In this document: positions 33,253 through 44,701 of the stretch, piece after piece | Numbering within the stretch: position 1 is the first letter of the stretch | How the letters are laid out: every line of letters starts with the position of its first letter | Assembly (NCBI GenBank): GCA_030180135.1 | Contig: CM058233.1 | Location: 22,537,166-22,601,165, forward strand | Origin: Orychophragmus violaceus | Lineage: Eukaryota; Streptophyta; Magnoliopsida; Brassicales; Brassicaceae | Direction of reading: 5' to 3' | DNA: 64,000 bases | The notes under the pieces: model-generated | What the model was told of the DNA's origin: nothing | The model's input: the letters and a program-made list of their open reading frames with translations, nothing else | Database searches by the model: none | Program-made: the position numbers and the translations under genes

Positions 33253-33713
33253 TTTCCTCTAAAATAGCGATTTCTTGTTCAAGGTCAATATGACCGTTAG
33301 TTTAAGTCCTATAAAGTCTCATTGTATTGTTCATTTGTAAATCACCTTTCAATAAACTAAGTTTATACAAAAGAATTCAGTTTCTTCTTTTCAAAGAGTG
33401 TCTTTGAAGTTTCGTGTCTTAGGATTCATTTGTGTGATTCAAGTGTCTCCAAAGATTATTGGATTAGGATTGCTTGTGTGACTCAAGCAGTACTGATTCA
33501 CCACCGATTGATAGAGTCAATCAGCCCATCGAACAAGCGAGTTGTTCATCATCATCCATTCATCTGATTCAACAGGAGAGAGCGTCAAAGCCAGCCTGTT
33601 CAATCCCATCCCCTTGCACACGACCATCCCTTGAGCAACAGGAGAGAGCGACATAGCCAGCCTGTTTCTTCCATCAATCACCTTGTGAGGCTCCATCTTT
33701 GAGTCTTACATCA
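32499..33713 (+). repeat. 3' LTR of the gag-only element
   Basis: 1215 bp, same length as the 5' LTR with 10 substitutions counted by hand. Its first 754 bp encode the last 250 residues of the gag-like protein. Confidence 0.95.
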
Positions 33714-35545
33714 AGAAGGGTTCCGTTGCCTAGAAAAGAAGCTAATCTCAGCTCAACGGCAGCTTAGCAAAGAGGAGACGAGCTGAACCAAGAGTGTTCA
33801 GCTGAAACGAGCTGAACAGTCCAGCTGGTCAGCTAGGTCAGCTGGCAATCAGCTCAACTCAGCTAGCTTGAGTGATCAAGTGTTGGGTCAGCTGATCAGC
33901 TAGTGACACTAGCTGACCAAGGGACACCATGGCGAATGGGCACCATGGAAGGTTGCACCCATTCGGCCAACACTTGCAACTCTTCTCCTTGGGCAGTTAT
34001 GGGGCGATTTTGAGGGCTATAAATAGACCCCAAATGCCCATTTTCGCACACAACATTTCCTGGGGAAAAGCCCAGAAACTCTCTAAGGCGCAGGCCATGG
34101 AAACCGAGAATAAGAGAGTGAGATTTTGTTTGGGAAACTTCAGGGAAATGACCGGCGATCATAGAGCGTATGATGGTTGTTGCAGGCGATCAAGATCGTC
34201 TATCATGGCTGGAAAATAGCCAAGGATCACGGCAACCAACCACAATTTTCCGAGGTGAATGATCGGTTCTAAGGAACGAACCGCGACCGCGGCTCAGTCG
34301 CTTGGTCGGCGGTTGATCGGAGGAATAAAATAGAAGCGTCTTTCTCTTCTTCCTTTCTGAATTAGAAACGGTTTTGAGACTAAGGAAATGGCCGAGATCG
34401 GGTTAGTTTCCTTGGAGGAAACACAAACGGCCATGGTCAAGTTGTTAACCGCGAAGTTGGTTAGTCGCGGGTTAACCCGCACAAGTGGCCGTGCATGAAT
34501 GGGACGGTTGAGGCCGATCGAACGGTGCGTTCCAGAGAACGTTGACCGAAGATTGGCAAACCGCTCACGGTGGGCCATGCGCGAACGGTTCATTGAACTC
34601 GGGTTGACGGGACTAGACTGACAGGCGGTTGAGCGGGACGACGGGGCTTACGGGACGATCTCACCGTACGCGGTTGATCGGGTCTGTTCGCTAAACGTCA
34701 CAACCGTTCGCGAACCAACGTGTCCGTTCGTGGATCACGGTACATACGTGGTCGCATGGGTCTACGATCGCGATACGACCAAGCCTGGCACCGGTACGAC
34801 TCAAACGATCGAGAGACGGACATACGTTCGCGAACTACTCTCGGCAGAGAGAACACGTCAGACTGATCGGCTGGATGAACGGATCGTTGAACTAGTCGGA
34901 CGCGGTGGAAGGATCGCGGCAGACTGTACACGGCCTAGCGCATGGTCGCGACTGTTCACGGGCAGTCGCGTCTGTTTGCGAAAGGTCGCGTCTTTCCACG
35001 GTCTGACGTAACCAACCGTCGGGCGATCGCAAGACGTCTCGGGATGACAGCGCGTTTCCATAGGACGTGCGCAACAACCGCAGGACGGTTAAGCGCGTCC
35101 GCAGGATGGTCGCGTGCGTCCGCAAGGCTGTTCGCTACGCTCGTGGTGGATACATGGTGACCGTGGATCGATTGTTCACGATTGCGGCAGGACGATCGCG
35201 CAGGACGTTCGCGGCAGACGGATCGCGGAAAAATGACCGCGGCAAAATGACCGCGGCAGATGGACCGCGGGAGAACGATCGCGACAGGATGATCGCGGCA
35301 GGATGGTCGCGGCAGACTGATCGTGATCCAAGCGGATGGTCGCGACTGTTCGCGGACAGTCGTGCCTTTTCGCGAAAGGTTGCGTTTAATTGCGGTTTGA
35401 CGTAACCGACCGACGGTACGAACCCAAGGATTAGACCATCCACGGAAATGATCGAGAGGATCTTTCCAACCTTGTACCGATTGTTAGGGCTGGCAATACT
35501 AAGGAAAACCAGTCATGAACTGGTTATACCTAAAGGACTAAGATC
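33714..35545 (+). mobile_element. LTR-R LTR 2, remainder (truncated)
   Basis: Continues LTR 2 after the nested element (first five bases are the target duplication). TATAAATA is at 34018. It stops at GGACTAAGATC, so the last roughly 0.57 kb of the LTR is missing, and is followed by filler and an inverted LTR. Confidence 0.9.
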
Positions 35546-35608
35546 CTTGGGTTAGCGAAGTATATTGAGATGGTCTGAGGTCGAGTTAAAATACGTCCTT
35601 CATACTTG
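35546..35608. other. Filler DNA at an inversion junction
   Basis: About 63 bp that matches no continuous part of the LTR but includes scraps such as GAGGTCGAGTT and AATACGTCCTT found elsewhere in LTR-R. This is typical of error-prone end joining. Confidence 0.55.
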
Positions 35609-37862
35609 ACTATTTCGAGGTTCCAATTCCCTTTTAACCATTCTAACAACCTAAGTCTTGCTTAGATTCTTCCGTTCAACCTATTCCGATCTAACCAATC
35701 CTTAGATCATTCAAGTAATTGAACTCGTACCTTAGCCTTTTAGTGAAGCCGGTGTGAGGCTAGCTCGACGTCCAGCTTAACCCGTCCGTTCATCGAACTC
35801 ATGGAACATACCTCCCTTGTACCAAGTCATTCAACCAACCATCCCCACATGACAAGGCGCAAGAGAGGTCTTCTAGTTCCTTCCTTTGACCACCTTTTCA
35901 TCTCGATCATTCCTTAGCTCGCCTTCGCTCTTAGACCGATCTTAGTCCTTTAGGTATAACCAGTTCATGACTGGTTTTCCTTAGTATTGCCAGCCCTAAC
36001 GATCGGTACAAGGTTGGAAAGATCCTCTCGATCATTTCCGTGGATGGTCTAATCCTTGGGTTCGTACCGTCGGTCGGTTACGTCAAACCGCAATTAAACG
36101 CAACCTTTCGCGAAAAGGCACGACTGTCCACGAACAGTCGCGACCATCCGCTTGGATCACGATCAGTCTGCCGCGAGCATCCTGCCGCGATCATCCTGTC
36201 GCGATCGTTCTCCCGCGGTCCGTCTGCCGCGGTCATTTTGCCGCGGTCATTTTTCCGCGATCCGTCTGCCGCGAACGTCCCGCGCGATCGTCCTGCCGCA
36301 ATCGTGAACAATCGATCCACGGTCACCATGTATCCACCGCGAGCGTAGCGAACAGCCTTGCGGACGCACGCGACCATCCTGCGGACGCGCTTAACCGTCC
36401 TGCGATTGTTGCGCACGTCCTATGGAAACGCGCTGTCATCCCGAGACGTCTTGCGATCGCCCGACGGTTGGTTACGTCAGACCGTGGACAGACGCGACCT
36501 TTCGCGAACAGACGCGACTGCCCGTGAACAGTCGCGACCATGCGCTAGGCCGTGTACAGTCTGCCGCGATCCTTCCACCGCGTCCGACTAGTTCAACGAT
36601 CCGTTCATCCAGCCGATCAGTCTGACGTGTTCTCTCTGTCGAGAGTAGTTCGCGAACGTATGTCCGTCTCTCGATCGTTTGAGTCATACCGAGCCAGGCT
36701 TGGTCGTATCACGATCGTAGACACATGCGACCACGTATGTACCGTGATCCACGAACGGACACGTTGGTTCGCGAACGGTTGTGACGTTTAGCGAACAGAC
36801 CCGATCAACCGCGTACGGTGAGATCGTCCCGTAAGCCCCGTCGTCCCGCTCAACCGCCCGTCAATCTAGTCCCGTCAACCCGAGTTCAATGAACCGTTCG
36901 CGCATGGCCCACCGTGAGCGGTTTTGCCAATCTTCGGTCAACGTTCTCTGGAACGCACCGTTCGATCGGCCTCAACCGTCCCATTCATGCACGGCCACTT
37001 GCGCGGGTTAAACCGCGACTAACCAACTTCGCGGTTAATAACTTGACCATGGCCGTTTGTGTTTCCTCCAAGGAAACTAACCCGATCTCGGCCATTTCCT
37101 TAGTCTCAAAACCGGTTCTAATTCAGAAAGGAAGAAGAGAAAGACGCTTCTATTTTATTCCTCCGATCAACCGCCGACCAAGCGACTGAGCCGCGGTCGC
37201 GGTTCGTTCCTTAGAACCGATCATTCACCTCGGAAAATGGTGGTTGGTTGCCGTGATCCTTGGCTATTTTCCAGCCATGATAGACGATATTGATCGCCTG
37301 CAACAACCATCATACGCTCTATGATCGCCGGTCATTTCCCTGAAGTTTCCCGGCCAAAATCTCACTCTCTTATTCTCAGTTTCCATGGCCTGCGCCTTAG
37401 AGAGTTTCGGGGCTTTTCCCCAGGAAATGTTGTGTGCGAAAATGGGAATTTGGGGTCTATTTATAGCCCTCAAAATCGCCCCATAACTGCCCAAGGAGAA
37501 GAGTTGCAAGTGTTGGCCGAATGGGTGCAACCTTCCATGGTGCCCATTCGCCATGGTGTCCCTTGGTCAGCTAGTGTCACTAGCTGATCATCTGACCCAA
37601 CACTTGATCACTCAAGCTAGCTGAGTTGAGCTGATTGCCAGCTGACCTAGCTGACCAGCTGGACTGTTCAGCTCGTTTCAGCTGAACACTCTTGGTTCAG
37701 CTCGTCTCCTCTTTGCTAAGCTGCCGTTGAGCTGAGCTTAGCTTCTTTTCTAGGCAACGGAACCCTTTTCTTAGTCCATTAGACTCTTATCCATGTTCCG
37801 GTCCGTTCCTTTTCCCCCAAATGTCTAGGGTAGGGTTAGTATCCCGGTTTGCGGGTACTACA
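35609..37862 (-). mobile_element. LTR-R LTR 3, subfamily A, inverted
   Basis: Reverse complement of LTR 1, lacking the terminal 240 or so bases of the LTR 3' end. The CpG-rich block is at 36080-36790, the TATA box (minus) at 37458-37465 and the AGCT block at 37570-37745. Confidence 0.9.
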
Positions 37863-38856
37863 AGTCTACCCCCCTTAAAAGGGATTCGTCCTCGAATCCG
37901 AATCAAGATGTTTTCCTGATCTTAGTAATCTCTTACTAGATCATAATCAGGTCTTTTGTTCCTCGTAGGACTCGACCTCAGGCCTTTGTTCCCTCCAGGA
38001 CTCGACCTCGGTTAAGGTCCTTACGCATTCCAAATGCAAGCAACCTAACCCTTTTCCCCAAACGTAATTCCCAGAATACATTCAAGGAAGTGGGGTTCAG
38101 TGACTGACCAGATTGCACTATAGGACTCGGCCACGCCAATGTCCCTAACCAGTTCGTAAACGCGTGGTGTCTTCGGTTAGCGCTTAGCTTTTACCGTTCG
38201 ACTTTCACTTCCACGTTTTACTTCTGATTACTGCTTTACAATGGAAGCAATTCATTGGTCTTTCATTGTCACTTTCCTTCCCCTCATCTTGCAAACAGCT
38301 TTAGGCTCCTATGTCCCCGCCGTTGCACTTCGCACATACCTTACTTGCTTTCTACACTACCAAAGTGCGCTTCCATTGTTTCTGCAAGTGGTACCCTTCG
38401 GTGCGGAATTCTAGAGGATTGGTTGTCAGCCCAACTGATTCCATCCCCTTTAGGTCCTTCCCGGGTTGGCAGGACACCTTGTCTGTTGAGCCAACGCGGT
38501 TCTCCTCCAGGTCCCTCCCTGTTAGGCCAACCACTTTCCCGTGATTGCGCCCTCCGGTTCACCCCAGGTCCCTCCCGGTTCGGCCAACCACCTTCTCTTG
38601 ATTGTGCCTTCCGGTTCACCCCGACACCGTCTTGCGACCTTGATCCAAATCCGGAAACTAATCTCCCAACCGAGCCCATACTCGGCTGGAACATACGACC
38701 TTCCAACTAATCCCATAACTAGCTGAAAAGTACTTCCCATTGGACTTGTTCTCAAAGCCTTCCCAAGACTAAGTGCCATCCTTGGTGCACTTGCCTTAGC
38801 AAGTCACCAATCAAAAGAGCATCGTCCTAGGAAATAACTCCGCTCTGATACCAACT
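37863..38856 (-). mobile_element. LTR-R internal domain 3
   Basis: Full length (994 bp) in minus orientation, with polypurine tract at its left end and primer-binding site (inverted) at 38842-38853. It has LTR 3 and LTR 4 at its two sides, which belong to different subfamilies, so the unit is a recombinant or chain member. Confidence 0.88.
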
Positions 38857-40609
38857 TGACAAGGATCCGTTCCCAGGATGAAGTTTGTTCAATTCAACTT
38901 TCCGTTCTATTCATTCCTTAGAATAGTAGGGGAGTATTGGAACGTGTACCTTAGCCTTTTAGCGAAGCCGTTGTGAAGTCATTTCCGACGTCCAGCTTAG
39001 CCCGTTCGCTCATCCAACTCCTAGAACACACCCCCTTTGTACTTAGTCATTCAACCAACCATCCCCACATGACCGAGTACAAAAGAGGTCTTCCTGTTCT
39101 TTCCTTTGACCACCCTTCCTTTCCGGCTTCGTCCTTGTCTCCTTTTCATGCATGATCATAAGGCCGATCCGTGTCCCGACCGTTCCTGGATCCGCGACCG
39201 TATCGCGATCCGCGGTCATACGCGTTCGCCCGTATGGTCATCCGTGTGACCATCACGGTCGTCCGTGAACAGACGCGACTGTTCGTGAACGGACGCAACC
39301 GTTCGTGAACGGACACGACTGTCCGTGAACAGTTACGGTCGTCCGTCACGACCCGCGTGCGTCCGTGTACGACCCACGGTCGTCCGTATCAACCCGTGGA
39401 CGTACGTGCACGACCCGCGGTCGTCCGTATCGTCCCGCAGACGTACGTGATCGACCCGCGGTCGTCCGTACCATCCCGCGGACGTACGTGATCGACCCGC
39501 GGTCGTCCGTATCGTCCCGCGGACGTACGTGATCGACCCGCGGTCGTCCGTATCGTCCCGCGGACGTACGTGATCGACCCGCGGTCGTCCGTACGTGACC
39601 CGCGGTCATCCGGAAATAACCCGCGGTCGTCCGTGATCGTCGCACGGTCGTCCGTGAACGGACACGACTGTCCGTGAACGGACACGACCGTACGTGAACG
39701 GTCACGGTCGTCCGTACGTGACCCGCGGTCGACCAGAAACGTCCCGCGGTCGTCCGCACACGACCCACGTTCGCCCGAGCATCATCCGCGATCGTCCGTG
39801 CACGTCCGCGTTCGTCCGTGACGGTTAAGGTCGTCCGTGGACGATCCGCGGTCGACCGTATACGACCCGCGGTCGTCCGTGAACGACCCGCGGTCGTCCG
39901 TGAACGACCCGCGGTCGCCCGTGCGCGACCCGCGGTCGTCCGTGAGCGACCCACGGACGGTTGCCCGGAAATTCTTCAAATCTTCAATCTGTTTTCTCCA
40001 TCTTTCCTGGGTTTTTCCTCATGATTTCCAGGCTTGTTTGCCTTAGCAAAACCATCCCAAATCTCCTTCCAAACCGCCAGCCATTGGCCTCGAGTTTCAT
40101 GGCAAAAATCCCTCTTTTTCTCCAAATTTGGTTGGCCTTTGCCTTAGGAAAATCATGGGTTTATTCCCTGGGAGATTGATGCACGAAATGGCCTCCTTGG
40201 GGTCTATTTATAGCCCCAATTTCGTGCCATAACTGCCCATGGAGAAGGGTGCATTGGTTGGCCGAATGTACACAACCTTTCCTTGGTGTCCATTGGCCTT
40301 GGTGCCCCTTGGTCAGCTAGTGTCACTAGCTGACCAGCTGACCCAACACTTGAACACTCAAGCTAGCTGGATTGAGCGGGTTGCCAGCTGACCTAGCTGA
40401 CCAGCTGAACTGTTCAGCTCGTTTCAGCTGAACACTCTTGGTTCAGCTCGTTTCCTTTTAGCTAAGCTGCCGTTGAGCTGAGCTTAGCTTCTTTTCTAGG
40501 TAACTGGACCCTTCTCTTGGTCCATTAGACTCTTGCCCACGTTCCGGTACATACCCTTTTCCCCCAAACGTCTAGGGTGGGGTTAGTATCCCAGTTTGCG
40601 GGTACTACA
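38857..40609 (-). mobile_element. LTR-R LTR 4, subfamily B (1753 bp)
   Basis: Shares the LTR start, AGCT block and TATA (minus, 40205-40212) with subfamily A. In place of the GATCGCGGCAG region it carries a minisatellite of GGACGACCGCGGGTCG-type words. The 3' end (TGACAAGGATCCG read on the plus strand) is diverged from subfamily A. Confidence 0.88.
39421..39625. repeat. 41-bp minisatellite, subfamily B
   Basis: Five units in exact 41-bp register (unit starts at 39421, 39462, 39503, 39544, 39585). Each is two related 20-21-bp halves built on CGTCCGCGGGACG/CGACCGCGGGTCG. More degenerate copies extend to about 39950. Confidence 0.9.
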
Positions 40610-41578
40610 AGTCTACCCCCCTTAAAAGGGATTCGTCCTCGAATCCGAATCAAGGTGTTTTCCCGATCTTAGTAAATCTCTTACTAGATCCTAATCAGGT
40701 CTTTTGTTCCTCGTAGGACTCGACCTCAGGCCTTTGTTCCCTCCAGGACTCGACCTCGGTTAAGGTCCTTACGCATTCCAAATGCAAGCAACCTAACCCT
40801 TTTCCCCAAACGTAATTCCCAGAATACATTCGAGGAAGTGGGGTTCAGTGACTGACCAGCTATTGCACTAAAGGACTCGGCCACGCCAATGTCCCAAATC
40901 AGTTCGTAAACCCGTGGTGTCTTCGGTTATCGCTTAGCCTTTACCGTTCGACTTTCACTCCCACGTTTTACTTCTGATTACTGCTGTTTACAATGGAAGC
41001 AAATCAGCGGTCTTTCATTGTCACCTTCCTTCCCCTATCTTGCAATCAGCTTTAGGCTCCTATGTCCCCGCCGTTGCACTTCGCACATACCTTACTTGCT
41101 TTTTACACTTCCAAAATGCGCTTCCATTGTTTCTGCAAGTGGTACTTTCGGTGCGGTTCCCTAGAGGATTGGTTGTCAGCCCCAACTGATTCCATCCCCT
41201 TTAGGTCCTTCCCGGGTTGGCAGGACACCTTGTCTTTTGAGCCAACGCGGTTCTCCTCCAGGTCCCTCCCGGTTAGGCCAAACACTTCTCGTGATTGCGC
41301 CCTCCGGTTCACCCCAGGTCCCTCCCGGTTCGGCCAACCACTTTCCCGTGATTGCGCCTTCCGGTTCACCCCCCACACCGTCTTGCGACCTTGATCCAAA
41401 TCCGGGAACTAATCTCCCAACCGATCTCATACTCGGCTGGAACATACGACCTTCCAACTGATCCCATACTCAGCTGAAAAGTACTTCCCATTGGACTTGT
41501 TCTCAAAGTCTGCCCAAGACTAAGTGCGTCCTTGGTGCACTTGTCTCTGCAAGTCACCAATTAAAAGAGCATCGTCCT
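40610..41578 (-). mobile_element. LTR-R internal domain 4
   Basis: Minus orientation; truncated before the primer-binding site at GCATCGTCCT. It has a short CCCCCC run (41370-41375) where internal domain 9 has a long G run, which places the two in one sublineage. Confidence 0.85.
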
Positions 41579-41696
41579 TCTTTAAGACCTTGGAACACTC
41601 TCATTGATCTTACTTGATCGTGTGTTCGGCCTTACGGTTCCATAAACAGCCCAAACGTTTAGGGTGGGGTTAGTATCCAGGTTTGGGGATACTACA
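41579..41696 (-). mobile_element. LTR-R LTR 5, short diverged fragment
   Basis: Only the first 50-60 bp (GTTTAGGGTGGGGTTAGTAT to ACTACA) align with the LTR start; the rest to 41579 is different. The remaining LTR is absent. Confidence 0.65.
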
Positions 41697-42826
41697 AGTC
41701 TACCCCCCTTGAAAGGGATTCGTCCCCGAATCCGACTCAAGGTTTTTACCCCGTTCGAACTTTATGAACCATTCCATTTCCCATTAACCTTTGTCCGTCA
41801 AGACTTAATCATTTCCCTGATTTTTGTCTTGTCTTAGACTTAGTCAAATCCTAATCACAATCCTTACGGACTTGATCTTCGTTTCCCGATCTTAGCATTT
41901 TTTTACTAGATCATAATCAGGTCTTTGTTCCATGTAGGACTCGACCTCCGGCCTTTTGTTCCCTCCAGGACTCGACCTCGGTTAAGGTTCTTACGCATTC
42001 CAAATGCAAGCAACCTAACCCTTTTCCCCAAACGTAATTCCCAGAATACATTCAAGGAAGTGGGGTTCAGTGACTGACCAGATTGCACTATAGGACTCGG
42101 CCACGCCAATGTCCCTAACCAGTTCGTAAACCCGTGGTGTCTTCGGTTAGCGCTTAGCTTTTACCGTTCGACTTTCACTTCCACGTTTTACTTCTGATTA
42201 CTGCTTTACAATGGAAGCAATTCATTGGTCTTTCATTGTCACTTTCCTTCCCCTCATCTTGCAAACATCTTTAGGCTCCTATGTCCCCGCCGTTGCACTT
42301 CGCACATACCTTACTTGCTTTCTACACTACCAAAGTGCGCTTCCATTGTTTCTGCAAGTGGTACCCTTCGGTGCGGAGTTCTAGAGGATTGGTTGTCAGC
42401 CCCAACTGATTCCATCCCCTTTAGGTCCTTCCCGGGTTGGCAGGACACCTTGTCTTTTGAGCCAACGCGGTTCTCCTCCAGGTCCCTCCCGGTTAGGCCA
42501 ACCACTTCCTGTGATTGCTCCCTCCGGTTCACCCCAGGTCCCTCCCGGTTCGGCCAACCACCTTCCCGTGATTGTGCCTTCCGGTTCACCTCGACACCGT
42601 CTTGCGACCTTGATCCAAATCCGGGAACTAATCTCCCAACCGAGCCCATACTCGGCTGAAACATACGACCTTCCAACTGATCCCATACTCAGCTGAAAAG
42701 TACTTCCCATTGGACTTGTTCTCAAAGACTGCCCAAGACTAAGTGCCATCCTTGGTGCACTTGCCTTAGCAAGTCACCAATCAAAAGAGCATCGTCCTAG
42801 GAAATAACTCCGCTCTGATACCAACT
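41697..42826 (-). mobile_element. LTR-R internal domain 5, long form (1130 bp)
   Basis: Minus orientation with primer-binding site at 42812-42823. About 150 extra bases next to the polypurine tract (41735-41890) are missing from other copies and may be an ancestral segment lost elsewhere. Confidence 0.85.
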
Positions 42827-43690
42827 TGACAAGGCCTATCCCGGCCATAGGGCCGGGACGGATTGCCACTATCGAACCCCGTCCGGAAATACATCCTTGT
42901 TAAAATTTTCTTTAAGATTAAGTATTCCTTGGATCTTTCTATTGACTTCTAGTCTTAGATCCTTCGTACTTAATAATTCGCAGCGGAAATCTACTTAACA
43001 ATTACATCGTTCTTCTAAAGAACGATCCGTTCAAGAACCTCTTATGATCTTATTTAGTTTTCTTTAAAACTCTTTCGAGGTTCCGTTCTTATCTATCCAT
43101 TCTAACAACCTAAGTCTTTTACTTAGTTTGTTCCGTTCAACTACTTCCTTCTATCCATACTTTAGATCATTCGAGTACTTTAAACTCGTACCTTAGCCTT
43201 TTTGGTGAAGTCGGTGTGAAGCTAGCTTGGCGTCCAGCTTAACCCGTTCGATCCTCGAACTCCTAGAACATACCTCCCTTGTACCAAGTCATTCAACCAA
43301 CCATCCCCACATGACAAGGCGCAAGAGAGGTCTTCTAGTTCTTTCCTTTGACCACCTTTTCATGTCGATCGTCCCTTTGCTTGATTCCCATTAACATTCA
43401 CCGTCTTGATTTATCCACATTTTGCTTCCTGCATCTTGACCTTTAGACCGACTCAAATCCTTAGGAAGACCAGCTCATGTCCGGACGTTGACTCAGGTCG
43501 AATCATGTCCTGATCACTTCACCGATTTCCCTTAGTATTGTTGGACATTGCGTTCAGTGCAAGGTTGGAAGGACTCCCTCGTTCACTTCCAGAGACGGAC
43601 TGAACCATGGTTCGTACCGTCGGCCGTCGACCCAGTTCATTTGACTGTTCGACCGGTCCGTACGCGTTTCGACCATGCGATTCTCTTGGT
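42827..43690 (-). mobile_element. LTR-R LTR 6, 3' part only
   Basis: The last 0.86 kb of a subfamily D LTR, inverted. It matches 56782-57650 closely, then breaks at CTCTTGGT. Confidence 0.8.
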
Positions 43691-43707
43691 TCATCCGCAC
43701 ACTGTCA

Positions 43708-44701
43708 AGTTGGTATCAGAGCGGAGTTATTTCCTAGGACGATGCTCTTTTGATTGGTGACTTGCTAAGGAAAGTGCACCAAGGATGGCACTTAGTCTTG
43801 GGCAGTCTTTGAGAACAAGTCCAATGGGAAGTACTTTTCAGCTGAGTATGGGACCAGTTGGAAGGTCGTATGTTTCAGCCGAGTATGGGCTCGGTTGGGA
43901 GATTAGTTCCCGGATTTGGATCAAGGTCGCAAGACAGTGTCGAGGTGAACCGGAAGGCACAATCACGGGAAGGTGGTTGGCCGAACCGGGAGGGACCTGG
44001 GGTGAACCGGAGGGAGCAATCACAGGAAGTGGTTGGCCTAACCGGGAGGGACCTGGAGGAGAACCGCGTTGGCTCAAAAGACAAGGTGTCCTGCCAACCC
44101 AGGAAGGACCTAAAGGGGATGGAATCAGTTGGGGCTAACAACCAATCCTCTAGAACTCCGCACCGAAGGGTACCACTTACAGAAACAATGGAAGCGCACT
44201 TTGGTAGTGTAGAAAGCAAGTAAGGTATGTGCGAAGTGCAACGGCGGGGACATAGGAGCCTAAAGCTGTTTGCAAGATGAGGGGAAGGAAAGTGACAATG
44301 AAAGACCAATGATTTGCTTCCATTGTAAAGCAGTAATCAGAAGTAAAACGTGGGAGTAGAAGTCAAACGGTAAAGGCTATGCGCTAACCGAGACGCCACG
44401 GGTTTACGAACTGGTTAGGGACATTGGCGTGGCCGAGTCCTATAGTGCGATCTGGTCTGTCACTGAACCCCACTTCTTCGAATGTATTCGGGGAATTACA
44501 TTTGGGGAAAAGGGTTAGGTTGCTTGCATTTGGAATGCGTAAGGACCTTAACCGAGGTCGAGTCCTGGAGGGAACAAAGGCCTGAGGTCGAGTCCTACGA
44601 GGAACAAAAGACCTGATTATGATCTAGTAAGAGATTTACTAAGATCAGGAAAACATCTTGATTCGGATTCGAGGACGAATCCCTTTTAAGGGGGGTAGAC
44701 T
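43708..44701 (+). mobile_element. LTR-R internal domain 6
   Basis: Full length, plus orientation, primer-binding site at 43711-43722. It is preceded by only 17 bp (ending TGTCA) after the inverted LTR 6 piece, so its own 5' LTR is gone. Confidence 0.88.

Larger units (their letters stand above)
28505..33713 (+). mobile_element. Complete gag-only LTR retrotransposon (TR-GAG-like)
   Basis: Two 1215-bp LTRs with TGATG...CATCA ends enclose a 2779-bp internal region with a primer-binding site, T- and A-rich leader, one long gag-type frame and a polypurine tract. There is no reverse transcriptase, integrase or protease. Manual alignment of the LTRs shows 10 substitutions and no gaps. With the 5-bp duplication this marks a young, structurally complete, non-autonomous element, matching the described TR-GAG class of plant elements. 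It must borrow its replication enzymes from another element. Confidence 0.93.

Noticed and set aside
39421..39625. CRISPR-like regular array
   Set aside because: Units are contiguous 41-bp repeats without unique spacers, in plant LTR DNA; it is a minisatellite.
39346..39954. 202-codon frame on the minus strand rich in Arg, Thr and Gly
   Set aside because: It is a translation of the CpG-rich minisatellite; several other frames of the same array are open too.
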